DNA of 64,000 nt. Origin: Peromyscus leucopus. Its lineage: Eukaryota; Chordata; Mammalia; Rodentia; Cricetidae. Position 1 is the first letter of the stretch. Each line of letters opens with the position of its first letter. This document shows, piece after piece, positions 1 to 12,150 of the stretch. A model generated the notes under the pieces. That model searched no databases. It saw only the letters and a program-made list of their open reading frames with translations, and was not told the DNA's origin. The stretch covers positions 114,958,534 to 115,022,533 of the forward strand of contig NC_051083.1 in NCBI RefSeq assembly GCF_004664715.2. Reading direction: 5' to 3'. The position numbers were made by a program, and so were the translations under genes.

Positions 1-89
1 ATTTGTCTTAATACCCACAAATACCCACAAATAAGTGTAGTCTTTACTTCTCATCAAAGAAACCTCTCTTTGCAACAGAGACTACTAAA

Positions 90-645
90 GAAAACCACAA
101 ATGAAAATTCAGAATTGTAGAGCCCAATTCCAATAAATACATGTACAAAACACTCACGTGCCCAAGGCTCATGGAACATTATGAAAGAGGGGCCAGAGAG
201 GTTATAAGAGCCAGAGAGAGAGAGGATCAGGGAGTTTTCTGTGAGATTGCATCTCCTACTAAAACTAGAAAATACACCCATAAAGTTTCACCAACTTGAC
301 TGCCAAAAGTATACAGAGAAAAGCCCAAGGGGCTTCAACCCTACACAAAGAACTCTAGACAACAGAAGAAAGATGAGAACAGGAGAGATGTTCTTCCTCA
401 GTTGACTGCCTAGTGCCAAAGTCATTTCTGAAACTATACATACAAGTGACATGTACTGGTTATATTTAGGAATATACATGTATGCACATATAAACACATA
501 CACATATGCATGCAGTAACAATTATTGAGAAAAAGAGGTCAGGAATTTGATTGAGTGGGGAGGGTGTATAGGAGGGCTTGGAGGAAGGAAAAATAATGGA
601 GAAATGTTGAAATTATATTATAATCTCAAAAAAAAATCATCAAAC
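90..645 (+). mobile_element. L1 (Lx-type) 3' UTR fragment
   Basis: The stretch follows the order of a rodent Lx-type L1 3' UTR: a gene-free block with an in-order set of landmarks (near 200-300 and 380-520), a G-rich run around 555-600, and a terminal A-rich tail near 628-640. The tail on the plus strand sets the orientation. No ORF2 sequence is included, so it is 5'-truncated or starts upstream of the window. The family name is from memory; the left boundary is uncertain. Confidence 0.6.
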
Positions 646-723
646 AAACCTAAGAATATATGAAAGGCCATAAGGAAACTTGTTACTTTGCAACTTAATG
701 GAAAAAGTTAAATAAGTGTCTGG

Positions 724-1060
724 GCAGATAACTCTGTCAATAAAGTTCTAGTTTTGCAAGAACTAGGGTCTGAGGTTTATCTCCAAAACCCGAATAAAAA
801 CGTGTGTGTAGTAGCATGTGCTTATATTCTTAGTGCTGGAGAAAAACAGATGGGATACCTGTGGCTGACCTTCTTCTAGTCAAATCTAATTGGTAAACTA
901 AAGACCAATGAGATACTGGATCTTAATGGAGGTGGATGGATTTCCTGAGGATCATATCCAAGATAGTCCTCCACAGACTCATTTGCACTCGCACGCATGT
1001 ATGCACTCATAGGAACACATGTACACAGACAGCACACATAAACAAATTAATTAAATGAAA
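724..1060 (+). mobile_element. B4-family SINE (tRNA-like head joined to B1-like body)
   Basis: A degenerate tRNA-derived head (about 724-790) is followed by a B1-like middle and an end rich in CACA/GCAC steps (980-1045), then an A/T-rich tail. This order matches B4/RSINE-type composite SINEs. It is diverged and interrupted, so boundaries are approximate. Confidence 0.5.
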
Positions 1061-1189
1061 AACATTACAACAATGGATTTCTAATTCCAATGTCTGTTGC
1101 ACTATATCTATTTAAATATATATGTTATGTACCTCATCACATTTTGTTTTTTTTTCCTCAAAGATTTTGAGTATCAATTTATAAAGATG

Positions 1190-3300
1190 AAAGGTTTTTA
1201 GAGGATACCTTTTATTTACTTTTATTTATGTCATTTCTGGCTCTCTTCTTTTCTTTCAATTTTTCCGTCCCACATCATATTGTTCTTTTTATCTGAAAAA
1301 AAAATACTATCTATTGTAGCACAGTTCTGCTAAGAGCAAATTATCTATAAATTACTTTAACCCTTGTTTGTGTGAGAAATCCTTCAGTAATCCTTTCCTT
1401 TAGTAGGTACAGATTTATGGGTTGACAGATATTTTCCATTACTTTAAAGATGTTACCCAACTGTCTTCTGGATAGCATGGTTTCTGAGGATAAATCAACA
1501 ATGTTTCCAATCTCTGATCTTCTGCATGTACTTTGTCATTTGAACATCAATATTCTGTTTTTAGTATTTTATCTCTTTGTGTGTATGTGTGTTTACACAC
1601 ATTTTTGTTTCTCTGAGTTTCTTAGATATGTAACAAGAAGTCAATATTTTGGAAAAATAATTCTACATCATGTTTTCAAATAATCTTACTACCCCATTTT
1701 TCTGAAAATTGAATTGTTTGTATTTAAGTCAGAAATAAGATGCCTTACATCTTTTTGATACTTTTTTTAAACTTTTCTTTATTTTGTATTATAGTTCAAA
1801 TAAGTTGTAGTGACTTATTGTCCAGTTAACCAGTTCTTTCTTTCCCTCTTTCCACCTTTAATAAGGAGATCTTCATCTGTGCAATTTCATTCCAATATCA
1901 CTGTTATTGCATATGCTACCATTTCAGATCGCTCCATTTTGCTCTTTCATATCATTTTTATTGCTGTGCTGCAGTTCTACATCTAGTCTTGTATGTAGTT
2001 CCATTTTTTTCACTGAGTCATTTATAACACTAATTGTACTTCTCTTAAAATCCTTGTCTCAGCAGCTCATTATCTGCATCAACTTTGAATCAGGTTTTCA
2101 TGGTTGTATTATTTCTTAACAATGAATTATTTTTCCTTGCTTTTGGTTTAGCTTTTATTTTTTTATTTGATTACAGATACATTTTAGGTGCACAGCTAAG
2201 ACTAAGGTAAATAGCAACTATGCCTGGAAATGGCCCTGCCTCTTTTCTGTAAAGCCATTTAACTGCAAAATTGAGTCAGTCCCCTGAGGACCTGAGCAGG
2301 CACTGTGGTTTGTGCTACCCTTACCATCAGTATGCCACAAGATTTGAGGTTCTCTAGCAGCAGCTCCTGCTACCATATGCTTAGTGGCAATTGAAATTCT
2401 GGAGGGTTTTTCATCTTCCTTCTCATATTTTGGCTGCCGTTGCATACCCAAGCCATAAAGGGAAGTCTCTATCTGTGCTCTTGCTTCTCTTCCAGCAGTG
2501 AAATGTGGATTATTATTTGATACTAGGCAGCTCACAGGAGCATGGCATGTTCTCTGTTCCCATGTTCCATTCTCAATCAGAGGCAAGCCCTTTGAACCTG
2601 GGCTTCAGGAATTGATCTTCCTAATATTCCTGGTAGTGTTAACTGTGGCAACAAAACTCTACATTCTCTCTCTGAATGTCCTGTCCTGGAATGGGAATGT
2701 CCTGTCTCTTGTTCAGTAGCTGCAAATTTATATTTGATACATTTGTAGGCTCCTGGACCTACAAAAGTTCTCTGTCCTTCCTGGTGTGATAGAAGGTTTT
2801 TGCTTATATTCTCTCCCCTAAGAGCAATGGATTTTATGGCACCCCAGGTACAAAAGAACTTCCTTTCAGAGACAAATAAATTTTGTTTCTCCTCGTTCCC
2901 AAAAGTGATTGATCTTTCCCTATGCTAGGGAAGTGGGCTTTCCTGACTCCCTCACTACCTGTTTCTTAAAAGTTTGATGTTACAGGAGAACAGACTCTGA
3001 GCCCCGTCACTCACCTTTTTCACAAACATCTCATATAAATGTATAGAAAACAGCATCTGGGTGTATATGAACAGCTCCTTCTGGTGTTAGAGATACCCAA
3101 CAATTTCAAACTAACATGATTTCTAATGCTTCTCTAACCACTATCTTCTGAAATGAAGCCCAAATTTGAATTGTTCTCATACACAGAGTACTGAAACCCT
3201 CGTTTGCCTCTATGTGTACTAACTTCCATACACAGAAGGCCCGGCCTTTAACTTATCAATTCCTGAATCCTCCTTACCAGCCAACTTCAATTTTTATTTC
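1190..3300 (-). mobile_element. Ancient L1M-type 3' region
   Basis: A long T-rich plus strand with segments resembling the antisense of old mammalian L1M 3' UTRs, for example around 1420-1500 (AAAGATGTTACCCAACTGTC) and 2030-2110. Short ORFs here have no recognisable domains. The part after 2200 is less certain. Confidence 0.4.
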
Positions 3301-3441
3301 TTCTTAGGCAATTGCAACCAACACGATGTCTTTCTCAGTGATCCCCTCTTACCATTTTTATGCAGTCTTAAATGTTTCCAATTTGTAAGTGAACATTTAC
3401 TATGCAATGGTTAGTTTATTACATAGCATTATATTTGTGTT

Positions 3442-3444
<3 letters not shown>

Positions 3445-3491
<47 letters not shown>
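3445..3491. repeat. (TG)n microsatellite
   Basis: About 23 nearly pure TG dinucleotides. Confidence 0.95.
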
Positions 3492-3492
<1 letters not shown>

Positions 3493-4357
3493 ATATATTG
3501 GGTGCCTAATGTCCTAGCAATATAATTTAGCTAGGAAAACAGTGGTAAGTTCTCTTTGCGTCACACTGACTGAAACAACAAAACAAATACAGCATTTCCA
3601 GTTTCCTTTAGTTGGTGTTTGTGTGATATTAGTCCATTAGCAGATTAGTTGGACAAGTAAGATCCAAACAGTGAAATGCTGCAAAAAGAGGAGGGATATT
3701 AAAGCACAATGGCTCTGAGTTGCACTCTTAGATCTACTCTTAGGTCTACTGTAAGGCTTCTGATGAGATATTGAAGTTCAAAGGAGAGAATAGTATCTCT
3801 ATGTTTGGGAACAGAGAAAGTGGCTCACAGCAAAGAAATAGAAAACAAGTAAAGTGTGTTGGCAGCAAGGGAGAACAAAGTCCTGTAATATTACTTGGAA
3901 AGGGTAAAGTCAGAATAGAGCATTACTGTGAGTGGGTGTGTTCTGAGGTGGCATTGGTGTAATTTTTTAAAGTACTGGCAGTGAAGTTAATGCAAACCAG
4001 TTAAAGAATTTTCTCTGACATAAGTTAACCTTGTGGGTCTGAAACTTATTATCATCCCCCTACATACTTCTTCAGGAAAATGGTCATTAACTACTTGGAT
4101 AAGTTCAGAGAGATGGATAAGGGACCAAAGGAATTATGATTCCATGTCTATAGTGTTAAGACTTCAGCATAAAGGTATGCCATTTGTAATGATGTTGATC
4201 TAGAAGGTGAAGCAAACCAGTGCATTATAGGTTAAACTGCTATCAACTCCATTACCCCTCTGAGTGGGCTTTGGGGGAGATGTAATTTAGGATCTGAGTT
4301 CTCTGATCTATCTTTAATCTGTGTTTTACATTTAGTTGGATGTAAAGTTACCTGCGA
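3492..4357. other. No gene recognised
   Basis: Single-copy-looking AT-rich sequence. The only ORF is a 63-codon one at 3771-3962 with low-complexity content and no domain. Confidence 0.5.
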
Positions 4358-4480
4358 TGGACTAAATGTTTGTATAGCTTCAAAATTGATGTTAATCCCC
4401 AGTGTCACACTATTCAGAGGTGAGACATTTGTGATGTGATTAAGTCATCAAATAACCATTTGATAAAGATGAGTGTTTAG
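4358..4480 (+). mobile_element. MaLR-type LTR fragment (MLT1/MST-like)
   Basis: The segment has the MaLR order: a GGACTAAATGTTTGTATAG-like start, then CCCCAGTGTCACACTATTCA, then a GATTAAGTCATCA motif. It is old and strongly diverged. Confidence 0.45.
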
Positions 4481-6504
4481 AAGGCAGTTGGAAACTATAT
4501 TACTTTAGTGATATGATAGTAGTGCTTGCTATGTATAGGAGTATTCTTACTTGCCAGGCTATACTGTTTGACAGAGAACTCTCAGAAGCTATGCCTGGAG
4601 TGATTTGGGGTACAAATTACAAAGTAGTTTCCAGAGGAGAGTAGTTGACTTCTAAACCCAACAGAGAACATGGAATCCTGTGGAAGTCTCCATTCCTCTG
4701 AGAGTCCATGGTCTTTTGTTTCCAGCCGGGCTGACCCTAACTTAGTTTCCTATGAATTCTGTCTTTGTTCTTCTCTGCCTCTCTACTATGCCCCAAAGTT
4801 ATGTTCTAATGTTCCCAGGAAGTGTTCCTGTCTGAACTCCAAGGTGACTTTATAAACTGCAACTATGAAGAGCCTGGATTCTGCCCTTCAATTTCATTAA
4901 TGTAAGGATAGCCATGATTTTTCTGAGCTAGCTCCTAAACAGGCATAAGAACACATGTATATTGGAAGGACGGTGCTTTGGTTCTGGATCTGTTCTTTCT
5001 GTAGAAACAGTTACAAGTAACATTTTCTTTTCTGTATTCATTCAAGTATTATATATAAACAATTTCTAAAGTCTCTCCTGTCTCAACAGTCCTCTTCAGA
5101 GTGAATTATCAGGCACTAAGGAGAATGTGGGATTCATATCTCCTGTGAAATTTGGAAAGGATGGGAGATGACATTTATGAAGTGTGCAATGAGCAAAACA
5201 CTCACTTATATTGTACATTATTATTTCAATAACAATTCATAACTTGAAGAGATTAGTGGGTGTGAAGTGAACATATATAAGAAAATACCTGTTCAACAAG
5301 TTTCTCTGCCTTATGCTTCAACAACTCTCCACCCAGCTTACTAACCTTTAAAAATTATAAAACAGCAACTCAGTAGGATAAAGTCATTGCCGAGACATAG
5401 GATTCCACATGGCCCTCTGGGTATGATGGCTATAGTTAGTTTTCCTCTGGATCTTCTACATTATAGAATGCACTGGATTAGTGGGCTTAGAGCCCTTTTA
5501 ATCTTTGCCTCAGTTCATCTTTGTGACCCAGGGACAGTGCTTGTGGGATGACTACACAGAAATTTCAGATGTGGCACAAATTTCCCTATACAATGTTACA
5601 ATTGGACCCAAAGAGCTTGAACCCTTCATCTAGGCCTCATTAACACTGCATACCTCTTTTGGGCTAACTACCCCCTAGGGTATTACTTGGGTTAACTGGC
5701 CTAGGTTTCTTGTAACCCCTGACTTCCAGCTCTATTCTCCTTATATGGTATAGAGAAATGACAATTGGCCACTTTCTAATAAAAGGAAAGGTGATTCTCA
5801 ATAATTAGGATTGCATTTAGAAAATCATCTCTTTGTCTTGAAGAATATTAGGAACTGAATCAAGAGCGGAAGACATGGGAGTGGCTACCGCCAGAAATGA
5901 GAGTGATAACTAGCCCTAAGGAAGGGAGTAGGGTAGGTATTGTCTGCTTATAGGTATGATGTTTGCATCAGTGGGGCTGAACAGAGGCATGAATGGCAGA
6001 ACTGACTGTAGAGACAACTTCCTGACTTGAAAATAATCTTATGAATCAAGTCCCTTTAGTGTTTTCCTGTGCTTAACAGAAGGAATGGAAATGGGTTTGG
6101 ATATAGGCTGCTTAGGTTTGGTTTACTACCAGCAATGTGCACAAAACAATGTTGAGTTTAGGATGCCATCAGTGGATTTTAGTATGAGATGAAGGAAGTA
6201 GTTAAAAAAATACTTAGGACAAAAGTCAAATTTGATGGTCTCTTTTGGTCCTTTCTACCTTTAGGGTGACCTAAACTGTTTAATATCTTTGTGTATGTCT
6301 CTTTCACTGTGTATATCTGTTTCTATATCGTTCCTTCTCTGAGACATCCTTTCTTTCCTTCAGGTTATAGGGGATCAGAGTACAGGTTTTTCTACTATTT
6401 AATGAGGCCAGTCCACCTAATATAGAGCCCCAGTGTTAGAGGTCAATCTATATGCTACAAACTAAGTGACATTGCATTTAGAGAGGCCTAACTTGTCTTC
6501 TGGA
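4481..6504. other. No gene recognised; possible weak MIR near 5160-5275
   Basis: Non-coding sequence. Around 5160-5275 there is a weak MIR-like order (reduced TTATTATTTCAATAAC core). No long ORF, splice-bounded coding block or RNA gene is visible. Confidence 0.4.
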
Positions 6505-6750
6505 AGTGGCATTGTATTTTAGAAGAAACGCAGGCTTTGAAGATGAACAATATTGTAAATCTAGATTCATCTCCTAGCTTTAAGATGCTGAGAGATTTAG
6601 CTTAGCCCCCTTTCTCCATCTGTAAAACTGGAATAATCTTGGCTCCCTTCTCCTAGGACTGTTGTGAAGATTTGCTGAGATAATTTATGGAAAGAATTTA
6701 GTTCAGTGACTAGCATAGAATAGTTACTAAAGGTGTAGTTGTTGGAATGA
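6505..6750 (-). mobile_element. MIR SINE, antisense
   Basis: It reads as the antisense of MIR: a CTCCATCTGTAAAACTGGAA core near 6614-6633, GACTGTTGTGAAGATT near 6658, then a CAGTGACTAGCATAGAA tail near 6704. Confidence 0.7.
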
Positions 6751-6823
6751 ATGAATGAGTAAATATTGCTACATTGCTTCCCCTCCCTCCATGTGATAAA
6801 AGGATCTTTAAAAGGCTTTGTGG

Positions 6824-6992
6824 GCCAGGCGGTGGTGGCACAGCCTTTAATCCCAGCACTTGGAAGGCAGAGGCAGGCGGATCTCTGTGAGTTCAAGGCC
6901 ATCCTGGTCTACAGAGTGAGTTCCAGGAAAGGCGCCAAAGTTACACAGAAAAACCCTGTCTTGAAAAACAAAACAAAACAAAACAAACAAAC
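6824..6992 (+). mobile_element. B1 SINE with target-site duplication
   Basis: A full-length B1-type element with the B1 A/B-box core (TTTAATCCCAGCACTTGG) and an AACAAAAC-rich tail. A perfect 14-bp duplication AAAAGGCTTTGTGG occurs at 6810-6823 and 6993-7006. The left copy is preceded by TT, giving the TT/AAAA L1 endonuclease cut pattern. Short ORFs over it are SINE shadows. Confidence 0.93.
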
Positions 6993-7009
6993 AAAAGGCT
7001 TTGTGGACT

Positions 7010-7256
7010 AGGAAGATGGGTCAGTGGATAAAGCGTCTGCTTGACACAGTAGTCTTGTTACTGGGAGATAGGAGGAAAGGGAGGAAACTATCCAGAAACA
7101 CATGAACCAGCTAGTCTAGAGTTTACAATGGCAAACAACAAAGAGATTCTGTTTCAACAAAAAGACTGTCTCAAACAAAGGGCAAGGTGAGCATTGACAA
7201 CTGAGATGATTCACTGACCTTCATACATGCTTCTTAGCAAGTAAGAATCTGTAGTT
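7010..7256 (+). mobile_element. B4-like SINE
   Basis: The tRNA-derived head AGATGGGTCAGTGGATAAAG (near 7013) is followed by a B1-related middle and then a (CA)n-bearing tail. It is diverged. Confidence 0.55.
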
Positions 7257-7267
7257 ACACACACACA

Positions 7268-7305
<38 letters not shown>
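7257..7305. repeat. (AC)n microsatellite at SINE tail
   Basis: Nearly pure AC repeat with one ACAT interruption, at the tail of the B4-like element. Confidence 0.93.
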
Positions 7306-7307
<2 letters not shown>

Positions 7308-7415
7308 TTTTAAAAGGATTTTGCTCTCCTGTAGTTAAATGGAAAACAATGGATGTAGGTTCAACTAACTCCAACTAACTCCACCTCTCTGAGTCATTAA
7401 AATATTGCCTACTCC

Positions 7416-7565
7416 AGCCAGGCAGTGGTGGCACACGCCTGTAATTCAAGCACTTGGGAGGCAGAGGCAGGCGGGTCTCTGAGTTCAAGGCTAGCCTGGG
7501 CTACCAAGTGAGTTCCAGGAAAGGCACAAAGCTACGCAGAGAAACCCTGTCTCAAAAAAACCAAA

Positions 7566-7566
<1 letters not shown>
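7416..7566 (+). mobile_element. B1 SINE inserted into a MIR
   Basis: A full B1 body beginning AGCCAGGCAGTGGTGGC and ending with CCCTGTCTC and an A-rich tail. Flanks AATATTGCCTACTCC (7401-7415) and ATATTGCCTATTCC (7616-7629) are an imperfect target duplication with one substitution. Confidence 0.92.

Positions 7567-7619
<53 letters not shown>
7567..7619. repeat. (TA)n microsatellite in B1 tail
   Basis: About 26 pure TA units that grew from the 3' tail of the preceding B1, inside its target duplication. Confidence 0.95.
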
Positions 7620-7621
<2 letters not shown>

Positions 7622-7745
7622 CCTATTCCTTAGTTTTCTTAGGTATAAAATGTAGATAGCAAACACAAGTGTTCAGGAATTTTGTGAAAATTAAATAATC
7701 TGCAGGATAGCACAGGACTTGGAACATGGTCTGTGATTCATAATG

Positions 7746-10154
7746 TTAGAGCCCTTTCTCAGCCTACGTAAGTGGGCTAAATTAGTTCTCGAACAATCAC
7801 ATTAACTATATATTATTATCATAATGAGATGATGTATATGGAGACACCTAATACAATATGATGCAGGTGGTCGATAAATGTTTGTTTCCTTTCTATTATT
7901 TTCCTTAAGTCAACTATTATCCTGTCAACAATAATGCTTTTGCATGAACTATGTAAATATTTTAAAGAACTAAGCACTAATCTTACATTGTTACTTATGG
8001 CAGTTTGGTCACCTCGCTCATAATCAAAATTATCTTGATTTTAATAATATGACAAGTTATAGTTATGAAGTATAGACTAATTCCTGCCTTAATATTGTGA
8101 ATGATGAGTATATTAATTTGATATTTCAAACTGTAACAATGACTGGAAAACATTTTATGTATTAATAACCTGTTTTCCTTACCATTTAAAAATATCACTT
8201 TTTTACTCATCATAAATGGAAGAAAGTTTGGGATATACGTTTGTAGAACTACAGGTTGGTGGAGGCTGCACTCCTCTGACTTACCCTCTACCATGACTAA
8301 TTTGTATGCTGGAATCTTCAGAGTGAGTCAGAGAGTAGGATATATTTATGAAGCAAAATTCTTCATCTAAAATAAATCTGACCTTAGGATATACTGCTTT
8401 GTTTTGTTTACCTTAGTTTCATCATCTGAAACATATATTATCAATACTTGCTTGATAGAATTGTCTCTAAGATGAAATAATTTCTCAATAAGTCAATGAC
8501 CAAAGACTTTATCACAAGGTTCACAAAGCAGGCCGTGTGCAACAGATGTTACCAGCTGCCATTGCTGTGACCATGACCACCATCACCTCTTCCAATGACA
8601 ATGAGATAACAACAGCATTGAAGAACTGTTCAAGAAGCTTGCAGAATTATAAAAGAATTGTGTATAGACTCATGAGAAATTCCAGATCTCTGAAAAGGGA
8701 ACTGAAAATATTCTTCAACTTATTCCCCACTTTAAAAAAAATCATCTCAAAAGATCTTTGTCAATATTTCCTGAGTTGCTATCGAAAATGTGTGATGCAC
8801 CAGGACTCTTTCAGAGCCATAGACCATGGAGCAACCACCCATATGTTTTGTTACCATGGCCCAAGTGTCAGCTGTAGAAGGCAGAGAAAATGGGGCCAAA
8901 TGTAATGTGAATTCGGGAAAGTCCTTGACAATTTTCCTAATTTGAATTGTGGTAGAATATATTTCAGTTTTTTTCACCACCAGACAGAGTATATTAGCTT
9001 TCTTGTTTTGTTGAGCCTTGACTAATAGGAAATTTTCAACAACTTTTTCTCTATCTTGAAATAAAGCAGAGAGACTGTTATGTAGAGAGATTTATCTATG
9101 TATCATGCATATTCAAGGAAGCAGGGAGAAGGAAATATATCTAAGTTGATTGAGTTCTTTTTCTTTTGAAAAACTAATCATTTGTTTGGCTGCTCTGGAG
9201 ACTAAATTAATTCAGGCAAATTTCCTGGAGAGCATGCTAATGGCTCAGGTGAGAATAGTGAACCTGAATGTGTAGTCTGGAAACTTTCAATGAATTGCCC
9301 ACCAGGATGTGTTCGTGACTCGACTGGAGGTAAAAATCGGAGGCAGAGAGAGTCCAGAGACCTTTATTCAATGACCACTCAAAATGGAATGCTGAATGCT
9401 CCAGATAAATTGTGTGCATGCAGAAACACTGGTGGTCACTAATGGACCTTAGAATTCTAAACATCTTACTCTTTCATATAGTTTACTTAGACATTCCATC
9501 CTTCTTTCCCTCCCTCCCACACTTCATTTCTTCCTTCTTTCCTTTCTTCCTAAATGTGTACTGAGTATGCAGAATGTCTCAGTATTAGCTAACAATACAA
9601 TCAACATAAGCACTGTTCCTACTGTCATGGGCTTGACCATTTATAACTTTACTGTTCCTCTATCAAATATACACAATCACCTACTAGTCAGATTTCTTAG
9701 CTTTCTTTAATTTCAAATATTTAAGATTTTTGCCAAAGGAGAGCTTTGTTTTCAGGCTGTAGAAGACCAGATCGACATACAAAGAGAACTGGAGCAGAGG
9801 CACCTCTGACAGAGCCTTGCAGTGTGAACAGCTCAAGGACTCTCCTGCTCGCTCTGCTCACCAACATTGTGGAGAGGAGGTGAGATGTGCTTAATTAAAG
9901 CATACAACAAGCAGTATCACAAAGGAAAAAAAAAGAACTAAATAACAAGAATAGAGAATAGAGAGACACAAACTATTTCCAAATATGAGTCTGGAAATAC
10001 ACAGAATGTATTCTTTCCCTCTTCATTTAAAAAAGTTGCTTGTTATGAATTTACAGCACTAACTAATAATCACATATGTGGTCAATCCACTAGTTTGTCT
10101 AAAAGAGAAATTAGAATAGGTCTGTCTAATTTCCTCTATTCTCGATCCTTGATA
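7746..10154. other. No gene recognised
   Basis: Unique-looking AT-rich DNA. The 122-codon ORF at 8537-8905 has no domain, no coding-like neighbour and overlaps a similar antisense ORF. A pyrimidine-rich tract lies near 9498-9552. A weak L2-like fragment is possible near 9550-9660. Confidence 0.45.
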
Positions 10155-10190
10155 TGAGAGAGAGAGACAGAGAGATAGAGAGAGATAGAG

Positions 10191-10252
<62 letters not shown>
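10155..10252. repeat. (GA)n/(GATA)n compound microsatellite
   Basis: AG runs surround a short GATA run (10191-10208). The matching antisense ORF of Leu/Ser repeats is an artefact of this repeat. Confidence 0.93.
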
Positions 10253-10255
<3 letters not shown>

Positions 10256-10297
10256 CATATTGCCATCAGTTGTTGGCAGTGGCTCCTGAGGGTTTAT

Positions 10298-10479
10298 TTT
10301 TAATAATTTATTTTTATTTAGTATGCACTAGTATTTTGCCTGCATGTGTATCTGTGTGAGGATGTCAGATCCCCTGCAACTGGAGTTACAGACAGTTGCA
10401 TGTGGGTGCTGGGAATTGAACTCAGGTCCTCTGGACGACCAGCCAGTGCTTTCAACCACTGAACCATCACTCCAGCACT
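10298..10479 (-). mobile_element. B2/B3-family SINE with target-site duplication
   Basis: The T-rich tail is at the left and the tRNA-derived promoter end at the right (antisense CACTGAACCATCACTCCAG near 10457-10475). A perfect 14-bp duplication TCCTGAGGGTTTAT lies at 10284-10297 and 10480-10493. Confidence 0.88.
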
Positions 10480-10493
10480 TCCTGAGGGTTTAT

Positions 10494-11084
10494 AAGATAA
10501 GAGAAATAAAGCCAGATGCTCTGCCAATATGGGCTGGAATCATGAGCCTGGGTCCTGGGCTTCACTGGGTGTGCACCATCCAGTGTGCACCATGGGACAG
10601 GATGTGGAAACTCACCCTGTCATGCTTAGGAAATACAGCATATATGACATATTTTCAGCCACTTATTCATGAGCACATCAAAAAGGCATTAAGTGTTGAC
10701 CGGCATTGGGAATACAAGAGCAAATCCAAACATTTTCTTTCACTTTTCCAGACTCAACAAACATGATTTCCATGAGTTAACAACCTCCAAAGGGGGAAAT
10801 AGACATCAGTCATGTAAATAATAACATTGAGAACAGAACATGAGTTCACTGCTATTGTAGTTTTTCACTGTTTAAAAGTGCTTCTCAGCTGATTGGTATT
10901 TGGGGGTGAATAGGACCACACTAGCTTTCTTCAATGATTGCAAAGGCTACATCCAGAAAGAGACAGGTCCAAGTTGGACAAAATCAGTGAGCTGGCCATA
11001 AAATAGGTAGAATTTAAAGAGATTGTAATTTTGATTTCTTTCTAATGGTTACAGCTTATCAAACCCAGAATAGGTCCTCTCTCT
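10494..11084. other. No gene recognised
   Basis: No coding signal. A weak, old L2-like stretch may cover about 10650-10770. Confidence 0.45.
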
Positions 11085-11220
11085 CAGAAAATGGCTGAGC
11101 GGTAAGTAAAGGCTTGTTACAGAACCTGATGGTTTTAGTTCAATCCCCAGAATGCAAGTTGTTCTAATCACCACACACATGCCATGGCAAGTATACTTCC
11201 CACATAAAAGAATGAATGAA
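11085..11220 (+). mobile_element. B3-type SINE
   Basis: The degenerate tRNA-like head AATGGCTGAGCGGTAAGTAA is followed by a CAATCCCCAGAATGCA B-box area, a CACACACATGCCATGGCA block and an AATGAATGAATGAA tail. Confidence 0.65.
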
Positions 11221-11269
11221 TGAATGAAAAGGAAATACTAGCATTAATAACTTATGACTATTTTAATGT

Positions 11270-11445
11270 ATTTTATATAGTACTTTAAATAACATTACAA
11301 TGATAGCTCATTTAAGCCACGCATTCATTTTGTATATGAGTTAAGGAAGATAGCATTATTTTCATTTTAGTGATAAAGAAACTGTATCTCAGAGAGATTA
11401 AGAATATCACTCAAGGCCACACAGCTACTAAAGGATCAACAGGAA
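11270..11445 (+). mobile_element. MIR SINE
   Basis: Sense MIR features: GATAAAGAAACTGTATCTCAG (position about 11371) followed by AGAGATTAAGAATATCACTC and GGCCACACAGCTACTAAAGG near 11416. The nearby 101-codon ORF runs through it and is not supported as a gene. Confidence 0.75.
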
Positions 11446-11778
11446 TGCAAAATCACTATCTGTACATTGGTTCTGGAGAAGGACTTAAGGGAAGACCTCT
11501 TCCCTTTGTTCAAGGTGTAGATAAGTTGTTTCCTGACAAGGAAGGGATCGAATGGAGGGCCAGACTTCTAGGGAACAGGTTGATATTTACCAGTCCAGAA
11601 CTCAGGGTAGTGCTATGCTCTGTAAACCAGTCTGGTGCATGTGAACCATTTTGTTATCTGCCATTTCTATTTTAAGCTTGTGTTCCCTGACGTCAGTATG
11701 AATGTAGGATTAGGCTGATGAACGTGATCAAGGGTGCCCTTCTTTCCAGATTACACTTCAACCATCTGCTTACTCTAC

Positions 11779-11839
11779 CTCTGTCTCTCTCTACTTCTAT
11801 CTCTCTGTCTCTGTCTCTCTGTCTCTCTGTCTCTGTCTC

Positions 11840-11888
<49 letters not shown>
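11779..11888. repeat. (TCTC/TCTG)n-(GT)n compound microsatellite
   Basis: Pyrimidine-rich TCTCTG units to about 11842, followed by about 23 GT units. Confidence 0.93.
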
Positions 11889-11890
<2 letters not shown>

Positions 11891-12059
11891 ATTCATCTTA
11901 AATTCCATCCTTTGGCAACTGAACACACACTAGCTTAACAATTTGCCATCAAAAACAAGAAATAAGATTACTTTGCTTGACAGAGTTGTCCATTTTCCCA
12001 ATAGTCCTCCCAGCATGAGAGGAGAACTTCTCCACGAATGCAGATTCTTTGTGTGCACA

Positions 12060-12105
12060 GGCATGTGTGTGCATGCCTGTGCGTGCACGCGCGTGCGCGC
12101 GCGCG

Positions 12106-12148
<43 letters not shown>
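12060..12148. repeat. Alternating purine-pyrimidine tract, CG-rich then (CA)n
   Basis: A run of GTGT, GCATGC, GCGTGCACGCGCGTGCGCGC and then about 21 AC units. The central part is strikingly CpG-rich for this window. Overlapping ORFs are repeat artefacts. Confidence 0.93.

Positions 12149-12150
<2 letters not shown>

Larger units (their letters stand above)
7320..7745 (-). mobile_element. MIR SINE, antisense, split by a B1
   Basis: CACCTCTCTGAGTC (7383-7396) on the left and CCTTAGTTTTCTTAGGTATA (about 7628-7647) on the right are adjacent pieces of the antisense MIR core. The B1 and its TA tail (7416-7615) sit between them, so the MIR predates the B1. Confidence 0.65.

Noticed and set aside
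2218..2586. 122-codon minus ORF
   Set aside because: Lies inside an old L1M-like tract and has no domain.
8537..8905. 122-codon plus ORF
   Set aside because: No domain, no similarity I recognise, a comparable antisense ORF overlaps it, and no splice or promoter context is evident.
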